Positions 30,504 through 40,034 of a stretch of DNA of 59,380 bases are shown in pieces; within the stretch, counting starts at the first letter, position 1; every line of letters begins with the position of its first letter. The notes under the pieces are model-generated. The model saw only the letters and a program-made list of their open reading frames with translations, had not been told where the DNA came from and made no database searches. Made by a program: the position numbers and the translations under genes. The DNA is taken from NCBI GenBank assembly GCA_017461315.1, contig JAFTYR010000066.1, positions 1-59,380 of the forward strand, written 5' to 3'. This DNA is from Burkholderiaceae bacterium (GTDB lineage Bacteria > Pseudomonadota > Gammaproteobacteria > Burkholderiales > Burkholderiaceae_F).

Positions 30504-32426
30504 CTAATTGTCTCGTGTAATAGCCTTACTCAGCTGTGTCCTTATCGCTTTATCGTTTTGAACAATACGTTGTCTAGATTGATAGAGCTGTCGGTAACGA
30601 TCTCTTGAGGAATCATCGGACAGACCTTTTTCAATCAATTGTTTGATCTCAACATCTAAACGATTTTTTTCTGTTTGTAGAAAAATAAGCTCTACCTCAT
30701 ACTTTGCGCAGATATATGGGGTATTCAACTCGTGAGCTTTAGCCACTTCTTCCCGAATTAAATCAGATTCGTCGATTCCTTCAAGTAGGCCAAGCAAAAT
30801 ATTTCGGTTGTTTTCTATCATCCGCTCAAATTGCTCACCCTTTGCATCCTCTGGAATATCTCGCAATCGATCTGCAAAAACAAATCCATCATCAGCTTCA
30901 TGTGTAATAACAGAAATCACCTTCAATACCGTTTTTGCCACCGCATTATTAATGCTAATCATCATTTCCGTGGCACTTTTCTCATATTCAACAGCTAATT
31001 GAGGATATTGAATAAAATTTCTTAATACGCAAAGTAGTGGTGAATTTTTATCGATTGCTGGAATACGAGGTTGAAAAACCGAATGAGACGTCTCCTTATT
31101 GTCAGACCTCTTATTTTTTCGATAAGTCGGCAATGACGTCGATACTTCAACTTCTCTAAGCCCAAATTCCCGATTAACGAATGAAAGTTCCATACCGCAC
31201 ATCGTTGCAATTTGACGAACAATATCGTTTTTTACGGTATCGCTTCCTATGGAACGTACTAAAGGACTTGCCTCAGACAAGAAAGAAGCTTTGTCTTCCG
31301 CTAACTTCAGATCTCGATCTTCAGACAAAGAATCCAACATAAATTTGGACAAAGGAATGGCCCGAAGGATTTCGCTTTCAAAAGCTTCTTTACCCTGTTT
31401 CTTTACGAAACTATCGGGATCTTCACCTTCCGGTAAGAAAAGGAATAAGGCTTTCTGTTTATCGGACAACAACGGAAGAGATAAAACCATCGCTCGCTTC
31501 GCAGCCTTGCGTCCTGCTTCATCCCCATCAAAAGAGAAAATAATCTTGTCGGTTAATTTAAGTAGTTTCTCAATATGTTCTTTTTTAATCGCTGTACCTA
31601 ATGGAGCACAAGCTTCACCAAAACCAGCTTGAGACAATTGAATAACGTCCATCTGCCCTTCAACAACAATAACTCGACCTTTGTCGTGGATAGATTGACG
31701 CCCTTCATAAAGTCCAAAAACCTCTTGGCCTTTAATGAAGATTGGAGTCTCACCTGTATTGATATATTTTGGATTTTCACCACACATTGTACGGGCACTA
31801 AATGCGATAGTTTGCCCTCGAGAATTTCGGATTGGGAACATGAGACGATTTCTGAAAAAATCGTAAAGTTCACCGTTTTTCCCTTCTTTCTGTAAGCCCG
31901 ATTCCTTTAAATATTTGGGATCGATATTTTTTAATGATTGTGTCAACCCATGCCATGAGTCTGGCGAATAACCGATGGCAAATTTTTCGATTGTTTCTGG
32001 ACTAAGACCTCGTTCAAGGCAATACTGACGAGCTTCACTTCCGTGCTGTGAATTGAAGCATACACGGTAGTAGTCCTGAGCCGCCTTCATGACATCGGTC
32101 AAACGAATTCGATCTTGATTTGGTTTTCTCTGTCCGTCATAACGAACTGTCATTCCATAATCTTGAGCAAGTCGTTCAATTGCTGTCGGATAATCAACGC
32201 CTTCATATTGCATAACAAAATTGATGGCATTTCCATGAGCACCACAACCAAAGCAATGGTAAAAATTTTTACTCCGACTTACCGAAAAACTAGATGTCTT
32301 TTCGTTATGAAATGGACAACAGGCCCAACCTCTATCTCCCTTATCCTTTAAAGGAACACGACGATTAACCACGTCGTATACATCAACGCGATCAATAAGT
32401 TCACTAATAAAAGACTGAGAAATCAT
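30504..32426 (-). CDS. dnaG: DNA primase
   Basis: DnaG lays down RNA primers at the replication fork and binds DnaB. The ATG at 32426 (AAGG 6 nt upstream; TTG one codon earlier) gives 640 residues. The N-terminal CHC2 zinc finger is CPFHNEKTSSF then HCFGCGAHG (about 37-64). The catalytic core has EGQMDVIQLSQAGF and the TOPRIM metal sites FSFDGDEAGRKAA (about 295-307). The C-terminal third binds helicase. It is the middle gene of the macromolecular synthesis operon, preceded by a terminator 15 nt upstream. Confidence 0.97.
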   Translation of the reverse strand: MISQSFISELIDRVDVYDVVNRRVPLKDKGDRGWACCPFHNEKTSSFSVSRSKNFYHCFGCGAHGNAINFVMQYEGVDYPTAIERLAQDYGMTVRYDGQRKPNQDRIRLTDVMKAAQDYYRVCFNSQHGSEARQYCLERGLSPETIEKFAIGYSPDSWHGLTQSLKNIDPKYLKESGLQKEGKNGELYDFFRNRLMFPIRNSRGQTIAFSARTMCGENPKYINTGETPIFIKGQEVFGLYEGRQSIHDKGRVIVVEGQMDVIQLSQAGFGEACAPLGTAIKKEHIEKLLKLTDKIIFSFDGDEAGRKAAKRAMVLSLPLLSDKQKALFLFLPEGEDPDSFVKKQGKEAFESEILRAIPLSKFMLDSLSEDRDLKLAEDKASFLSEASPLVRSIGSDTVKNDIVRQIATMCGMELSFVNREFGLREVEVSTSLPTYRKNKRSDNKETSHSVFQPRIPAIDKNSPLLCVLRNFIQYPQLAVEYEKSATEMMISINNAVAKTVLKVISVITHEADDGFVFADRLRDIPEDAKGEQFERMIENNRNILLGLLEGIDESDLIREEVAKAHELNTPYICAKYEVELIFLQTEKNRLDVEIKQLIEKGLSDDSSRDRYRQLYQSRQRIVQNDKAIRTQLSKAITRDN

Positions 32427-32440
32427 CAATAACCTTCCAG

Positions 32441-32483
32441 AAAAACCTAAAGCCTCGTTGGCATAAATCCGACGAGGCTTAGG
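32441..32483 (-). terminator. Intrinsic terminator between yqeY and dnaG
   Basis: CCTAAGCCTCGTCGG pairs with CCAACGAGGCTTTAGG on the minus strand (one bulge, 7-nt loop) and runs into five T (32445-32441). It lies inside the rpsU-dnaG-rpoD operon, at the place matching terminator T1 of the E. coli operon. It should keep primase low relative to S21. Confidence 0.88.
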
Positions 32484-32499
32484 TTTTATAATGAATTAA

Positions 32500-32946
32500 T
32501 CAAGCAGTCAACTTTGCCTTGATAATTGCGGATACCTTAGACATATCCGCCTTACCGGCTACCATTGGCTTGACCTTTCCCATTACCTTTCCCATCGCAC
32601 CGAGACCTGTCACACCAAGCTCAGCCATAACAGAACCAACAACCTGTTCAATTTCTTCTTCAGTCATCTGTTCAGGCAGATAAGAAGATAAAACTGAAAT
32701 TTCTGCAGATTCTTTATCTGCAAGATCCTGACGACCAGCATTAAGATACTGCTGTACAGAATCTTTGCGTTGCTTAATAAGCTTAGCAACAATCGACTGA
32801 ATCAGAGCATCATCTGCAACAACCTGCTCATCGACCTCTTTTTGCTTGATCGCAGCTAAAAGCAATCGAATTACACTGAGACGACCCGCATCATGAGCGC
32901 GCATCGCTTCTTTCATGTTGGAGACAATTAAATCCTTCAGACTCAT
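32500..32946 (-). CDS. yqeY: GatB/YqeY domain protein
   Basis: This 148-residue all-helical protein matches the stand-alone YqeY family, related to the tRNA-binding C-terminal domain of GatB. Features are LKDLIVSNMKEAMRAHD at the start, RLSVIRLLLAAIKQKEVDE (21-39), SYLPEQMTEEEIEQVV (about 88-103) and GKVMGKVKPMVAGKADMS. Its role is unclear; a part in tRNA-dependent amidation or general tRNA binding has been suggested. It lies between rpsU and dnaG, as in many Beta- and Gammaproteobacteria. Confidence 0.92.
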   Translation of the reverse strand: MSLKDLIVSNMKEAMRAHDAGRLSVIRLLLAAIKQKEVDEQVVADDALIQSIVAKLIKQRKDSVQQYLNAGRQDLADKESAEISVLSSYLPEQMTEEEIEQVVGSVMAELGVTGLGAMGKVMGKVKPMVAGKADMSKVSAIIKAKLTA

Positions 32947-32985
32947 AATCTTCTCGAAGAGATAAAAACCGGAAAGTAAAGCTTC

Positions 32986-33198
32986 TTAGTAAAGCTTCTT
33001 AGGGAGCATCATGCTACGCAAGCGCTTGTAATGACGCTTAACAGCAGCAGCCTTTTTACGCTTACGTTCTGCTGTTGGCTTTTCATAGAACTCACGAGCA
33101 CGAAGTTCAGTCAAAAGACCGCTCTTTTCAATAGTACGCTTGAAGCGACGTAAAGCAACTTCAAACGGTTCGTTTTCTTTAACACGGATAGTGGGCAT
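32986..33198 (-). CDS. rpsU: 30S ribosomal protein S21
   Basis: S21 sits by the anti-Shine-Dalgarno end of 16S rRNA and aids initiation. The ATG at 33198 with AGGTG upstream gives the standard 70-residue protein [20 protein letters not shown], followed by KRTIEKSG and the basic tail [14 protein letters not shown]. The frame is open to 33291, but those 31 extra codons show no similarity and are rejected. It heads the macromolecular synthesis operon, divergent from tsaD. Confidence 0.97.
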   Translation of the reverse strand: MPTIRVKENEPFEVALRRFKRTIEKSGLLTELRAREFYEKPTAERKRKKAAAVKRHYKRLRSMMLPKKLY

Positions 33199-33603
33199 TG
33201 AGCACCTAAACCTATAGAAAAATGGGTAACGAGTACCAGTTAATAAATTAATTTTTTGGCAAAATACGCAGAAATACTCCGTATATGCCACTCGAAAGTT
33301 TGCAATTCTAAGCTATTTTTTCGTTTTATGTGTAAATCTATTGTTCAAAAACGATATTTTTATCGTTCATTGGGTTTTCTGCGCATCAAATGTCGCACAA
33401 TTACGACAGTTGGAATATCAAAAAACACCAGATTCAATATCACCACCTTCTTTTATTTACCAACGTTCACTTCATTTTGAACGGCAATCATAGCACCATA
33501 TTTCAAAATTTCTGTGTTTTTTCATACTTTATAACCGACTACATCCCTATCAGGATGCAAAGAATCACTTAAAATATCCCGAATTCTTTTTAAGGTTATT
33601 TAA
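33199..33603. other. 405-bp divergent gap rpsU/tsaD
   Basis: AT-rich, without a credible gene. Two hairpins stand out: AACGATA-TTTT-TATCGTT (33350-33367) and CGTTCA/TGAACG (33464-33483). The rpsU and tsaD promoters must lie here, but no hexamer pair is convincing. tsaD has AAGG 9 nt before its ATG. Confidence 0.4.
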
Positions 33604-34638
33604 ATGCTAATTCTTGGGATTGAATCATCTTGTGATGAAACGGGCGCAGCGCTCTATGACACAGAAAAAGGCTTACTCAGTGAAGCCTTACATTCACAAA
33701 TAGATATGCATCGCCTTTATGGAGGCGTTGTACCCGAATTAGCAAGTCGTGATCACATTCGACGTGCCATTTCTTTGATTGATACCGTCATGGAAAAAGC
33801 TCATAAAACTCGAAAAGATCTCGATGCGATTGCGGTTACGGAAGGACCTGGACTTGCAGGTGCGTTACTCGTTGGCACTTCCGTGGCTCATGCTATCGGT
33901 TTGGCTTTGGATATACCGGTCATCGGCATTCATCACATGGAAGGTCATCTCCTTTCCCCAATGCTAGCAAGTGATAAGCCTACTTTCCCGTTTGTAGCGC
34001 TTCTCGTATCCGGTGGACATACTCAATTAATGGAAGTCCAAGCTCTCGGTCAATATAAATTATTGGGAGAAACGCTAGACGACGCAGCGGGGGAAGCTTT
34101 TGATAAAACCGCTCAAGCACTTGGAGAATGTTACCCCGGTGGTCCGGTTGTTTCTCGCTTTGCTGAATTAGGTAGAAGTGGTGTTATTGAGCTACCTCGT
34201 CCCTTGATTCATGCTCCTAATTTCGATTTTAGTTTCTCTGGATTAAAAACTGCTGTTATGAATGCCATTCGTAACGCAGAAAATCCTCAAGATCCACAGT
34301 TCAAATACGATCTTGCTCGAGGATTTGTTGATTCGGTTACAGATGTTTTAGTAACTAAATCCATTAAGGCTTTAAAGAAAACTCGATGCAAAAACCTAGT
34401 CGTTGCTGGGGGAGTTTCTGCCAACAAGCAATTAAGAGCTTCTTTGGAGAAAAGTTGCCGACGCATTGGTGCTAAAGTTTTTTTCCCGCCAAGCAACTTG
34501 TGTACGGATAATGGCGCAATGATCGCCGTAGCCGCTGCGGCTCACCTTAAAGATATCCAATCCGCTCAAAACACTAAATCCACAGCTACCGGTTTTCAAA
34601 TCAAACCTCGCTGGACTCTTAATACAGCTACCGAGTAG
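33604..34638 (+). CDS. tsaD: tRNA threonylcarbamoyladenosine synthase subunit TsaD
   Basis: TsaD transfers threonylcarbamoyl to A37 of ANN-decoding tRNAs, together with TsaB, TsaE and TsaC, which are not in this window. The 344 residues include [16 protein letters not shown] (3-18), [12 protein letters not shown], the metal-binding HHMEGHL (about 111-117), VSGGHTQL and [13 protein letters not shown] (about 205-217), and [11 protein letters not shown] near the end. The 3' end overlaps the convergent ybaK-like gene by 11 nt. Confidence 0.97.
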   Translation: MLILGIESSCDETGAALYDTEKGLLSEALHSQIDMHRLYGGVVPELASRDHIRRAISLIDTVMEKAHKTRKDLDAIAVTEGPGLAGALLVGTSVAHAIGLALDIPVIGIHHMEGHLLSPMLASDKPTFPFVALLVSGGHTQLMEVQALGQYKLLGETLDDAAGEAFDKTAQALGECYPGGPVVSRFAELGRSGVIELPRPLIHAPNFDFSFSGLKTAVMNAIRNAENPQDPQFKYDLARGFVDSVTDVLVTKSIKALKKTRCKNLVVAGGVSANKQLRASLEKSCRRIGAKVFFPPSNLCTDNGAMIAVAAAAHLKDIQSAQNTKSTATGFQIKPRWTLNTATE

Positions 34639-35128
34639 AACTGAGAGCGCAATCAACGGTCTTTGCGCCTAAAACCGTGACGAGAATTTGAGGATCAATT
34701 TTAATGTTGAATCCTCGACGTCCTCCGTTAATGTAGATTTGAGGTAAATCTAAAATAGTTTTTTGAACGTAAATCGGCATCCGTTTTCGGGTATTAAAAG
34801 GTGAAGTTCCTCCGACACGATATCCACTATTTCGTTCCGCCTGCTCTGGTTTACAAGGTTCGATATGCTTAGCTCCAACTTGACGAGCTAAGCTCTTAGT
34901 AGAAACTTCACAGTCACCGTGCATCAAGATCACCAAAGGAGTAGCTGATTCATTCTGCATAATAAGGGTCTTGATTACCATATGTTCGTCTACATTGAAG
35001 CACTTCGCCGCCCATTGAGTTCCACCGTGTTCAATATATTCATAAGTACAACCGTCATAAGGCACTTTGTGAGCCTTTAGCCATTCCGTTGCCGGAGTAG
35101 CTGAAACATGTTCCTTTTTACTACTCAT
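34628..35128 (-). CDS. ybaK: YbaK/EbsC-type aminoacyl-tRNA deacylase
   Basis: This small editing protein hydrolyses mischarged Cys-tRNA(Pro). From the ATG at 35128 (AAGG 10 nt upstream) it has 166 residues. It carries the family blocks [34 protein letters not shown] (catalytic Lys), [21 protein letters not shown] (core GGTSPF) and [14 protein letters not shown]. An ATG at 35161 in the same frame overlaps the ispH stop (ATGA) and is an alternative, coupled start giving 11 extra residues. Its 3' end overlaps tsaD by 11 nt. Confidence 0.9.
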   Translation of the reverse strand: MSSKKEHVSATPATEWLKAHKVPYDGCTYEYIEHGGTQWAAKCFNVDEHMVIKTLIMQNESATPLVILMHGDCEVSTKSLARQVGAKHIEPCKPEQAERNSGYRVGGTSPFNTRKRMPIYVQKTILDLPQIYINGGRRGFNIKIDPQILVTVLGAKTVDCALSSTR

Positions 35129-35157
35129 AATTTTTAAACCTTGCATCCGAGATGCTT

Positions 35158-36114
35158 TCATTGGTCTTTGAGGATCGCAGCTTCCACATCCTTTTTCCAT
35201 AACACTTTCGGCAACGGAAATTCTACGTTTTCTTCCACCCCACTCATGGTTGTAACCGATATTAAAGAAAACGATTTTAGTTTTTCAATAATTTCTTCTA
35301 CCAAAATTTCAGGAGCACTCGCACCGGCTGTAATTCCAATACACTTAACTCCATCAAACCACTTTTCATCTAACTCACTAGCACCATCGATTAGGTAAGC
35401 ACGAGTACCAACTTTTTCGGCAACCTCACGAAGACGATTGGAATTTGAACTCGTCTTACTACCAACCACCAGGACAAGATCAACGGATTTTGCCAGCTCT
35501 TTGACCGCATCCTGTCGATTCTGTGTGGCGTAGCAAATGTCTGCTTTTTTAGGTTCCAGAATCTGAGGAAAACGTTCTTTCAAAGATTGAATAACTTTTT
35601 TTGCATCATCATGAGAAATCGTAGTCTGACTAACATAGGCTACCTTCTCTGGATCTTTAACATCTAAGGATTGAACTTGTTCTGGGCTTTCAATCACTTC
35701 AATTTCAGAAGGTACTTGACCAACAGTTCCTTCAACTTCTGGGTGCCCTTTATGACCGATCATAATAATTTGATAGCCATTGCGATGCATTTTTGCAACT
35801 TCAGCATGAACCTTAGTCACCAGAGGGCAAGTAGCATCATAAATTTTCAACTTACGAGCACGTGCTTCATCCTCTACAGAGCGAGGTACGCCATGGGCAG
35901 AAAAAACTAAAACCGAATTATCGGGAACTTCACTGACTTCATTAACAAAAATGGCCCCCTTGTTGCGTAGTGTATTCACAACATATTTGTTATGAACAAT
36001 TTCATGTCGTACATAGATCGGAGCCCCATGTACTACCAAAGCCCTCTCCACGATTGCAATTGCTCGATCAACTCCGGCACAAAACCCTCTAGGTTGAGCT
36101 AAAAGAACCTTCAC
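35158..36114 (-). CDS. ispH: 4-hydroxy-3-methylbut-2-enyl diphosphate reductase
   Basis: IspH is the last MEP-pathway enzyme and makes IPP and DMAPP with a [4Fe-4S] cluster. The cluster Cys residues are in GFCAGVDRAI (residue 12), DATCPLVTKVH (near 96) and KADICYATQNRQ (near 190). SAHG and ASAPEILVEEII are also conserved. I chose the GTG at 36114 (GGGAG 6 nt upstream, 318 aa); the frame also holds a TTG six codons earlier. It works in the same pathway as dxr. The downstream deacylase gene may be translationally coupled. Confidence 0.96.
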   Translation of the reverse strand: MKVLLAQPRGFCAGVDRAIAIVERALVVHGAPIYVRHEIVHNKYVVNTLRNKGAIFVNEVSEVPDNSVLVFSAHGVPRSVEDEARARKLKIYDATCPLVTKVHAEVAKMHRNGYQIIMIGHKGHPEVEGTVGQVPSEIEVIESPEQVQSLDVKDPEKVAYVSQTTISHDDAKKVIQSLKERFPQILEPKKADICYATQNRQDAVKELAKSVDLVLVVGSKTSSNSNRLREVAEKVGTRAYLIDGASELDEKWFDGVKCIGITAGASAPEILVEEIIEKLKSFSLISVTTMSGVEENVEFPLPKVLWKKDVEAAILKDQ

Positions 36115-36323
36115 CGGCCTCTCCCAAAACAAGTTAATGATGTGTCATTGTATCTGAGTCAATCGGATTTCTAGAGAAAAAATAAAATAGATATTTTTAT
36201 TCGTGCAAAGAAATCGAAAAATCAGTATAATTACGGCTTTTGATCCTCTGGCCATCAATTAACAGGGTTATTTGATCGCTTGGAGAGGAATTGATAAACG
36301 TTTTTATTTCTGGAGAGTTAGCG

Positions 36324-36557
36324 ATGGCACGAGTGTGTCAAGTCACCGGCAAGAAGCCGATGGTCGGCCATTGCGTTTCGCACGCCAACAACAAGACTAA
36401 GCGTCGTTTTATGCCCAACTTACAGTACCGTCGTTTCTGGGTTGAGAGCGAAAACCGCTGGGTCCGTCTGCGCGTAACAAATGCAGCCCTGCGTACGATC
36501 GACAAGAATGGTATTGAAGCTGTTCTGGCGGACCTCCGAGCCCGCGGCGAAATCTAA
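36324..36557 (+). CDS. rpmB: 50S ribosomal protein L28
   Basis: The ATG at 36324 with GGAG upstream gives 77 residues starting [20 protein letters not shown], followed by [11 protein letters not shown] and the C-terminal [17 protein letters not shown], all typical of L28. The Cys-containing form (VCQVTGK) has only one of the zinc Cys residues of C+ paralogues, so this is the C- type. It precedes rpmG by 12 nt in the usual pair. The frame's 11 upstream codons are rejected. Confidence 0.97.
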   Translation: MARVCQVTGKKPMVGHCVSHANNKTKRRFMPNLQYRRFWVESENRWVRLRVTNAALRTIDKNGIEAVLADLRARGEI

Positions 36558-36569
36558 TAGGAGTTCACC

Positions 36570-36737
36570 ATGGCAAAAGGTATCCGTGAAAAAATCAAAC
36601 TGGCTTCTACAGCTGGTACAGGACATTTCTACACTACAACGAAGAACAAGCGTAATTCGACTGGTAAGATGGAAATGTCCAAGTATGACCCTGTTGCTCG
36701 TAAGCACGTGTTATACAAGGAAACTAAGCTGAAATAA
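36570..36737 (+). CDS. rpmG: 50S ribosomal protein L33
   Basis: A 55-residue protein, [20 protein letters not shown] then [20 protein letters not shown] and a basic end [11 protein letters not shown], is L33 without the zinc-binding Cys pairs (C- form). AGGAG lies 7 nt before the ATG. It follows rpmB in one transcript and ends before a strong terminator at 36757. Confidence 0.97.
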   Translation: MAKGIREKIKLASTAGTGHFYTTTKNKRNSTGKMEMSKYDPVARKHVLYKETKLK

Positions 36738-36756
36738 TCCAGCCTAGATTTCTAAT

Positions 36757-36785
36757 AAAAAACCGAAGCAATGCTTCGGTTTTTT
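36757..36785. terminator. Bidirectional terminator between rpmG and the convergent transferase gene
   Basis: AAAAAACCGAAGC-AAT-GCTTCGGTTTTTT: a perfect 13-bp symmetrical stem with U runs in both directions, ending rpmB-rpmG on plus and the minus-strand gene that stops at 36819. Confidence 0.92.
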
Positions 36786-36818
36786 ATTATCTACTTAAAA
36801 ATCAACTTCTTAGCCTCA

Positions 36819-38459
36819 TTATTCAGCAATCCTCTGATTTACATAAATCTCATTTTGGAATGCTTTTAACAATCGCTTATCAGAGCAATCCTGATATCGT
36901 CCATCACAGAGCTCATACATGGTTAAAGCTGTCTTATAAAAATCTCCCATTTCGACTCCAATTCGCTTGAGAATAAGAGAAGGCAGAAAAATAATGTCAG
37001 TAAGTGCAGGAATAGTTTCTTTGCCTTGGACCTGATTATCAACAAGAGCGTAATTAGTGATGTATTCAGGATTTATTTCAGATGAATTTTGTCCAGCTTT
37101 CCAAGATAAAGCCGGTTGATGATCGCCAAATCGAACCATAACCGTTGGTCGTGCACGTTGCTGAATCCATTGATCAAATTCAACAACTGCCTTATCTGCG
37201 GATTTCAATCGATCCACATATTCAGCTAAAGAAGCCAATTGTCCCACATCAACTTTTGATTCAGTAGCTCGTAATGAATGATTCTTTTGAGCGGGATAAG
37301 GCCCATGTTCTCTCATTGTTAGAGCATATACAGCAATGGGCCCAGAATGATCTCGTTCCATAACCTTGCGAACCATTGCTAATAACTCAGAGGTCGGAAT
37401 ATCCCAAACATTTTTGCGATTTGATCCTGGCCACCCAAGATCCGCTACATGAATCATTTCGTCGACACCTAACTGATGGTAGGCCTTACCCGAGTTATAG
37501 GACCCTTCCGCAAAAGGTGTCACAATGATGATTTTATAGCCTGCTCGTTTTAGACGAGACCATAAAGAATCTTGCACATGAAACACTGCAGAATAAAACA
37601 CCGAACCAGCTAGTACCCCAAAATCCGAAGAACTTAAACCCGTTAAAGCACTAAATTCACTTCTCCAGGTTCCACCACCATAGGTATGTACTCGTAACGC
37701 ACCCTGTTGCGTTGCATAAGGAGAATTAAACATCGTCAATGTCGGTAAAGACTCTGGATCAATCCCCTTTAAACTTCTAGGATCCATTGTTGATTCTTGC
37801 AAAATCAGGACGATATCAGACAATGGTTTTGAAAGATCCTTACCAATATGGTCCATAGGTGTCGGAAATTTTTCGCCACTTACCATCAAGGAAGCAGGAC
37901 TTGTATATTGAAGTTTTGAAGACATCAAAATATTTGCAATGACATTGCTTCCTTTGCGCATATTTTCCATCCATTTTTGTTGACCATTTTGGAGTGCATA
38001 ATAAGCTCCCCAAACACCCACGATAATAGATAGAGTCGCTATGGTTAAGCGATTCATTACAGTTAATTTTGTTTTGTCTACATAAAAACTCTTGATACAA
38101 AAAAAGATCAGCCCAATTAGTAGAAGTGTTGCTAACCCACACTCTAAAGGGTAATGAAATACAGTTTCAAAATTAGTTGGATCCGTAAAGACCGTAAAAT
38201 CTTCAAATTTAAGACGATCTTTCCAAAAAAGACGTTTCCCCAGATTTAAAAGATATAGTGCAACACCAACAATCGTCAGCCACAACAGGGAGGTTCGCCA
38301 TTTTCCTGTCAATAAAAGGAAAAGGCCAAAGATTGTAGACATTACACTTAAAGCACCTACTATCGTCCACAATGAAGTACGATAGGTAAGATCTAGAGCC
38401 CAAAATAGAACAACTAAAGACCAAAGGAAAAAACTTCCCTTGAGAAATTTGAACCGCAT
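36819..38459 (-). CDS. LTA-synthase-like/phosphoglycerol or phosphoethanolamine transferase (alkaline phosphatase superfamily)
   Basis: The 546-residue protein has about five N-terminal membrane helices (residues 10-160) and a large C-terminal domain of the sulfatase/LTA-synthase fold facing the periplasm. Likely catalytic residues are LILQESTMDP (Glu222 and Thr224 as metal ligand and nucleophile), MREHGPYP (about 382) and RFGDHQPAL (about 445). Such enzymes move phosphoglycerol or phosphoethanolamine from phospholipids onto glycans or lipid A. The acceptor here is unknown. It is separate from the lipid A genes, next to an RNA methyltransferase. Confidence 0.78.
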   Translation of the reverse strand: MRFKFLKGSFFLWSLVVLFWALDLTYRTSLWTIVGALSVMSTIFGLFLLLTGKWRTSLLWLTIVGVALYLLNLGKRLFWKDRLKFEDFTVFTDPTNFETVFHYPLECGLATLLLIGLIFFCIKSFYVDKTKLTVMNRLTIATLSIIVGVWGAYYALQNGQQKWMENMRKGSNVIANILMSSKLQYTSPASLMVSGEKFPTPMDHIGKDLSKPLSDIVLILQESTMDPRSLKGIDPESLPTLTMFNSPYATQQGALRVHTYGGGTWRSEFSALTGLSSSDFGVLAGSVFYSAVFHVQDSLWSRLKRAGYKIIIVTPFAEGSYNSGKAYHQLGVDEMIHVADLGWPGSNRKNVWDIPTSELLAMVRKVMERDHSGPIAVYALTMREHGPYPAQKNHSLRATESKVDVGQLASLAEYVDRLKSADKAVVEFDQWIQQRARPTVMVRFGDHQPALSWKAGQNSSEINPEYITNYALVDNQVQGKETIPALTDIIFLPSLILKRIGVEMGDFYKTALTMYELCDGRYQDCSDKRLLKAFQNEIYVNQRIAE

Positions 38460-38520
38460 AACGTTACCAATTAATAAAAAATCTCGAGAGCTACAAATCG
38501 TATCTCTCGAGAAGTTTGTT

Positions 38521-40026
38521 TTACTTATCTTCTTCCTGCGACTTTACTTTCTTTTTAGCCAGAACAGCTCCAAAGAAACCGTCGGTCTTATTTAAGTGGG
38601 GAAGCATTACAAAGTAAGGTCCAAAACGCTCTTTTTGGAACTGTAAAACTTCCACACCTTGAGAAGCTAAAATATCCCAAGCATTCAGTAATTCGAAGTC
38701 TGGATTTTCTTGTAAAAAGGCCTCGATGACATCTTGGTTTTCTTCCTTAAGAAGGGAGCAAGTTGCATAAACAATGCGTCCACCATCCTTAATCATTTGG
38801 GAAGCAGACTTCAAAACCGATTTTTGGATTTCATTAATTCGTGTTAATTCATCTTCACCGAAACGCCACTTCAGATCGGGATTTCGACGATATGTACCGG
38901 TTCCTGAACAAGGTGCATCAACCAAAACTCGATCGAGTTTGCCGTAAAGACGTTTAACTCGATTATCGTTTTCATTTCGGATCACGGATGGATGAACATT
39001 TGATAAACCTGCTCTTCTCATGCGAGGAGACAGACCATCTAAACGTCTTTCATTAACATCAAAAGCATAAAGACGACCGGTTGATTTCATAAGAGCGCCC
39101 AAAGCCAAGGTTTTTCCACCAGCACCAGCACAGAAATCGCAGATCATCTCACCACGGCGAGGTTGCATCAAGCGGGCAATCAACTGACTGCCCTCATCCT
39201 GCACATCAACCTTACCTTCCTTATAAATTGGCCACTGAGTCAACGCAGGTTTTACATCGAGGCGCACACAGTCCGTTGAATAAGTACCACGAACCGCTTT
39301 AACTCCGTGCTCTTCAAGTTCAGCAATTACTTCTTCAGGTTTTGCCTTTAAGGAATTAACTCTCAAATCAAGAGTTGCTGATTCTTGCATTGCATCAAAA
39401 AGCAACTTATGGTCCGAATATTGGATCACCAACTTATTGAAAAGCCACTCAGGAACTTCTGCTTGGAATTGCTTCGGAGCCTTATGAGCATCTGCTTTAA
39501 GCATATTTGCTAAAGGCTGAGCTTCTCGGCCAATAATATGATCTTCAATCTTATCTCTTCCGTGCTGTAACGAAAGAGCAAGCAAAGCCGTTAATCTAGG
39601 AGCTTGGAATGGTTTAACCGGGTTCATGCGCCATGTAATCATGGAAAGATGACGCATCGTGAAATAAATTCCTTCAGCAATCAAACTTCTTTCACGTGGA
39701 CCCAAATGTCGAGCATTCTTAAAGTAAATACTCATTAAAACATCTGCAGGTCCATCGAGTTTCAAAATACTACGTAAAGCCTTTGACAATTCATCCACGA
39801 CTAATGAGGTAATCCGAACTTCTCCTGGATTACGTTTTACTTGTCTTGGATTAGGAGCTTTATTAGGGTCATGTGTATGACGTTCTTCTGGACTCATTTT
39901 TGCCCAACGTTCACGAGCCGCCTTCTGTCGATCCGTTAACTGACGTTTTCTAGGTGTTTCGCCTCTTCTACGAAAACCTGACGTTGCTGGGCGAGAAGCC
40001 CTAGAACCTGATTTATTTTCAACCAT
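38521..40026 (-). CDS. RsmB/NOP-type RNA m5C methyltransferase
   Basis: This SAM-dependent enzyme methylates cytosine C5 in rRNA (16S C967 for RsmB). The 501 residues start with a basic, low-complexity tail (1-75, Arg/Lys/Pro-rich), then a NusB-like RNA-binding part, then the Rossmann domain with CDFCAGAGGKTLALG (about 295-309), LVDAPCSGTGTYRRNPD (motif IV Cys) and IVYATCSLLKEEN (motif VI Cys). Both catalytic Cys are kept. It follows purN by 8 nt. The basic tail is unusual next to E. coli RsmB and could give extra RNA contacts. Confidence 0.88.
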   Translation of the reverse strand: MVENKSGSRASRPATSGFRRRGETPRKRQLTDRQKAARERWAKMSPEERHTHDPNKAPNPRQVKRNPGEVRITSLVVDELSKALRSILKLDGPADVLMSIYFKNARHLGPRERSLIAEGIYFTMRHLSMITWRMNPVKPFQAPRLTALLALSLQHGRDKIEDHIIGREAQPLANMLKADAHKAPKQFQAEVPEWLFNKLVIQYSDHKLLFDAMQESATLDLRVNSLKAKPEEVIAELEEHGVKAVRGTYSTDCVRLDVKPALTQWPIYKEGKVDVQDEGSQLIARLMQPRRGEMICDFCAGAGGKTLALGALMKSTGRLYAFDVNERRLDGLSPRMRRAGLSNVHPSVIRNENDNRVKRLYGKLDRVLVDAPCSGTGTYRRNPDLKWRFGEDELTRINEIQKSVLKSASQMIKDGGRIVYATCSLLKEENQDVIEAFLQENPDFELLNAWDILASQGVEVLQFQKERFGPYFVMLPHLNKTDGFFGAVLAKKKVKSQEEDK

Positions 40027-40034
40027 TTTAATTC

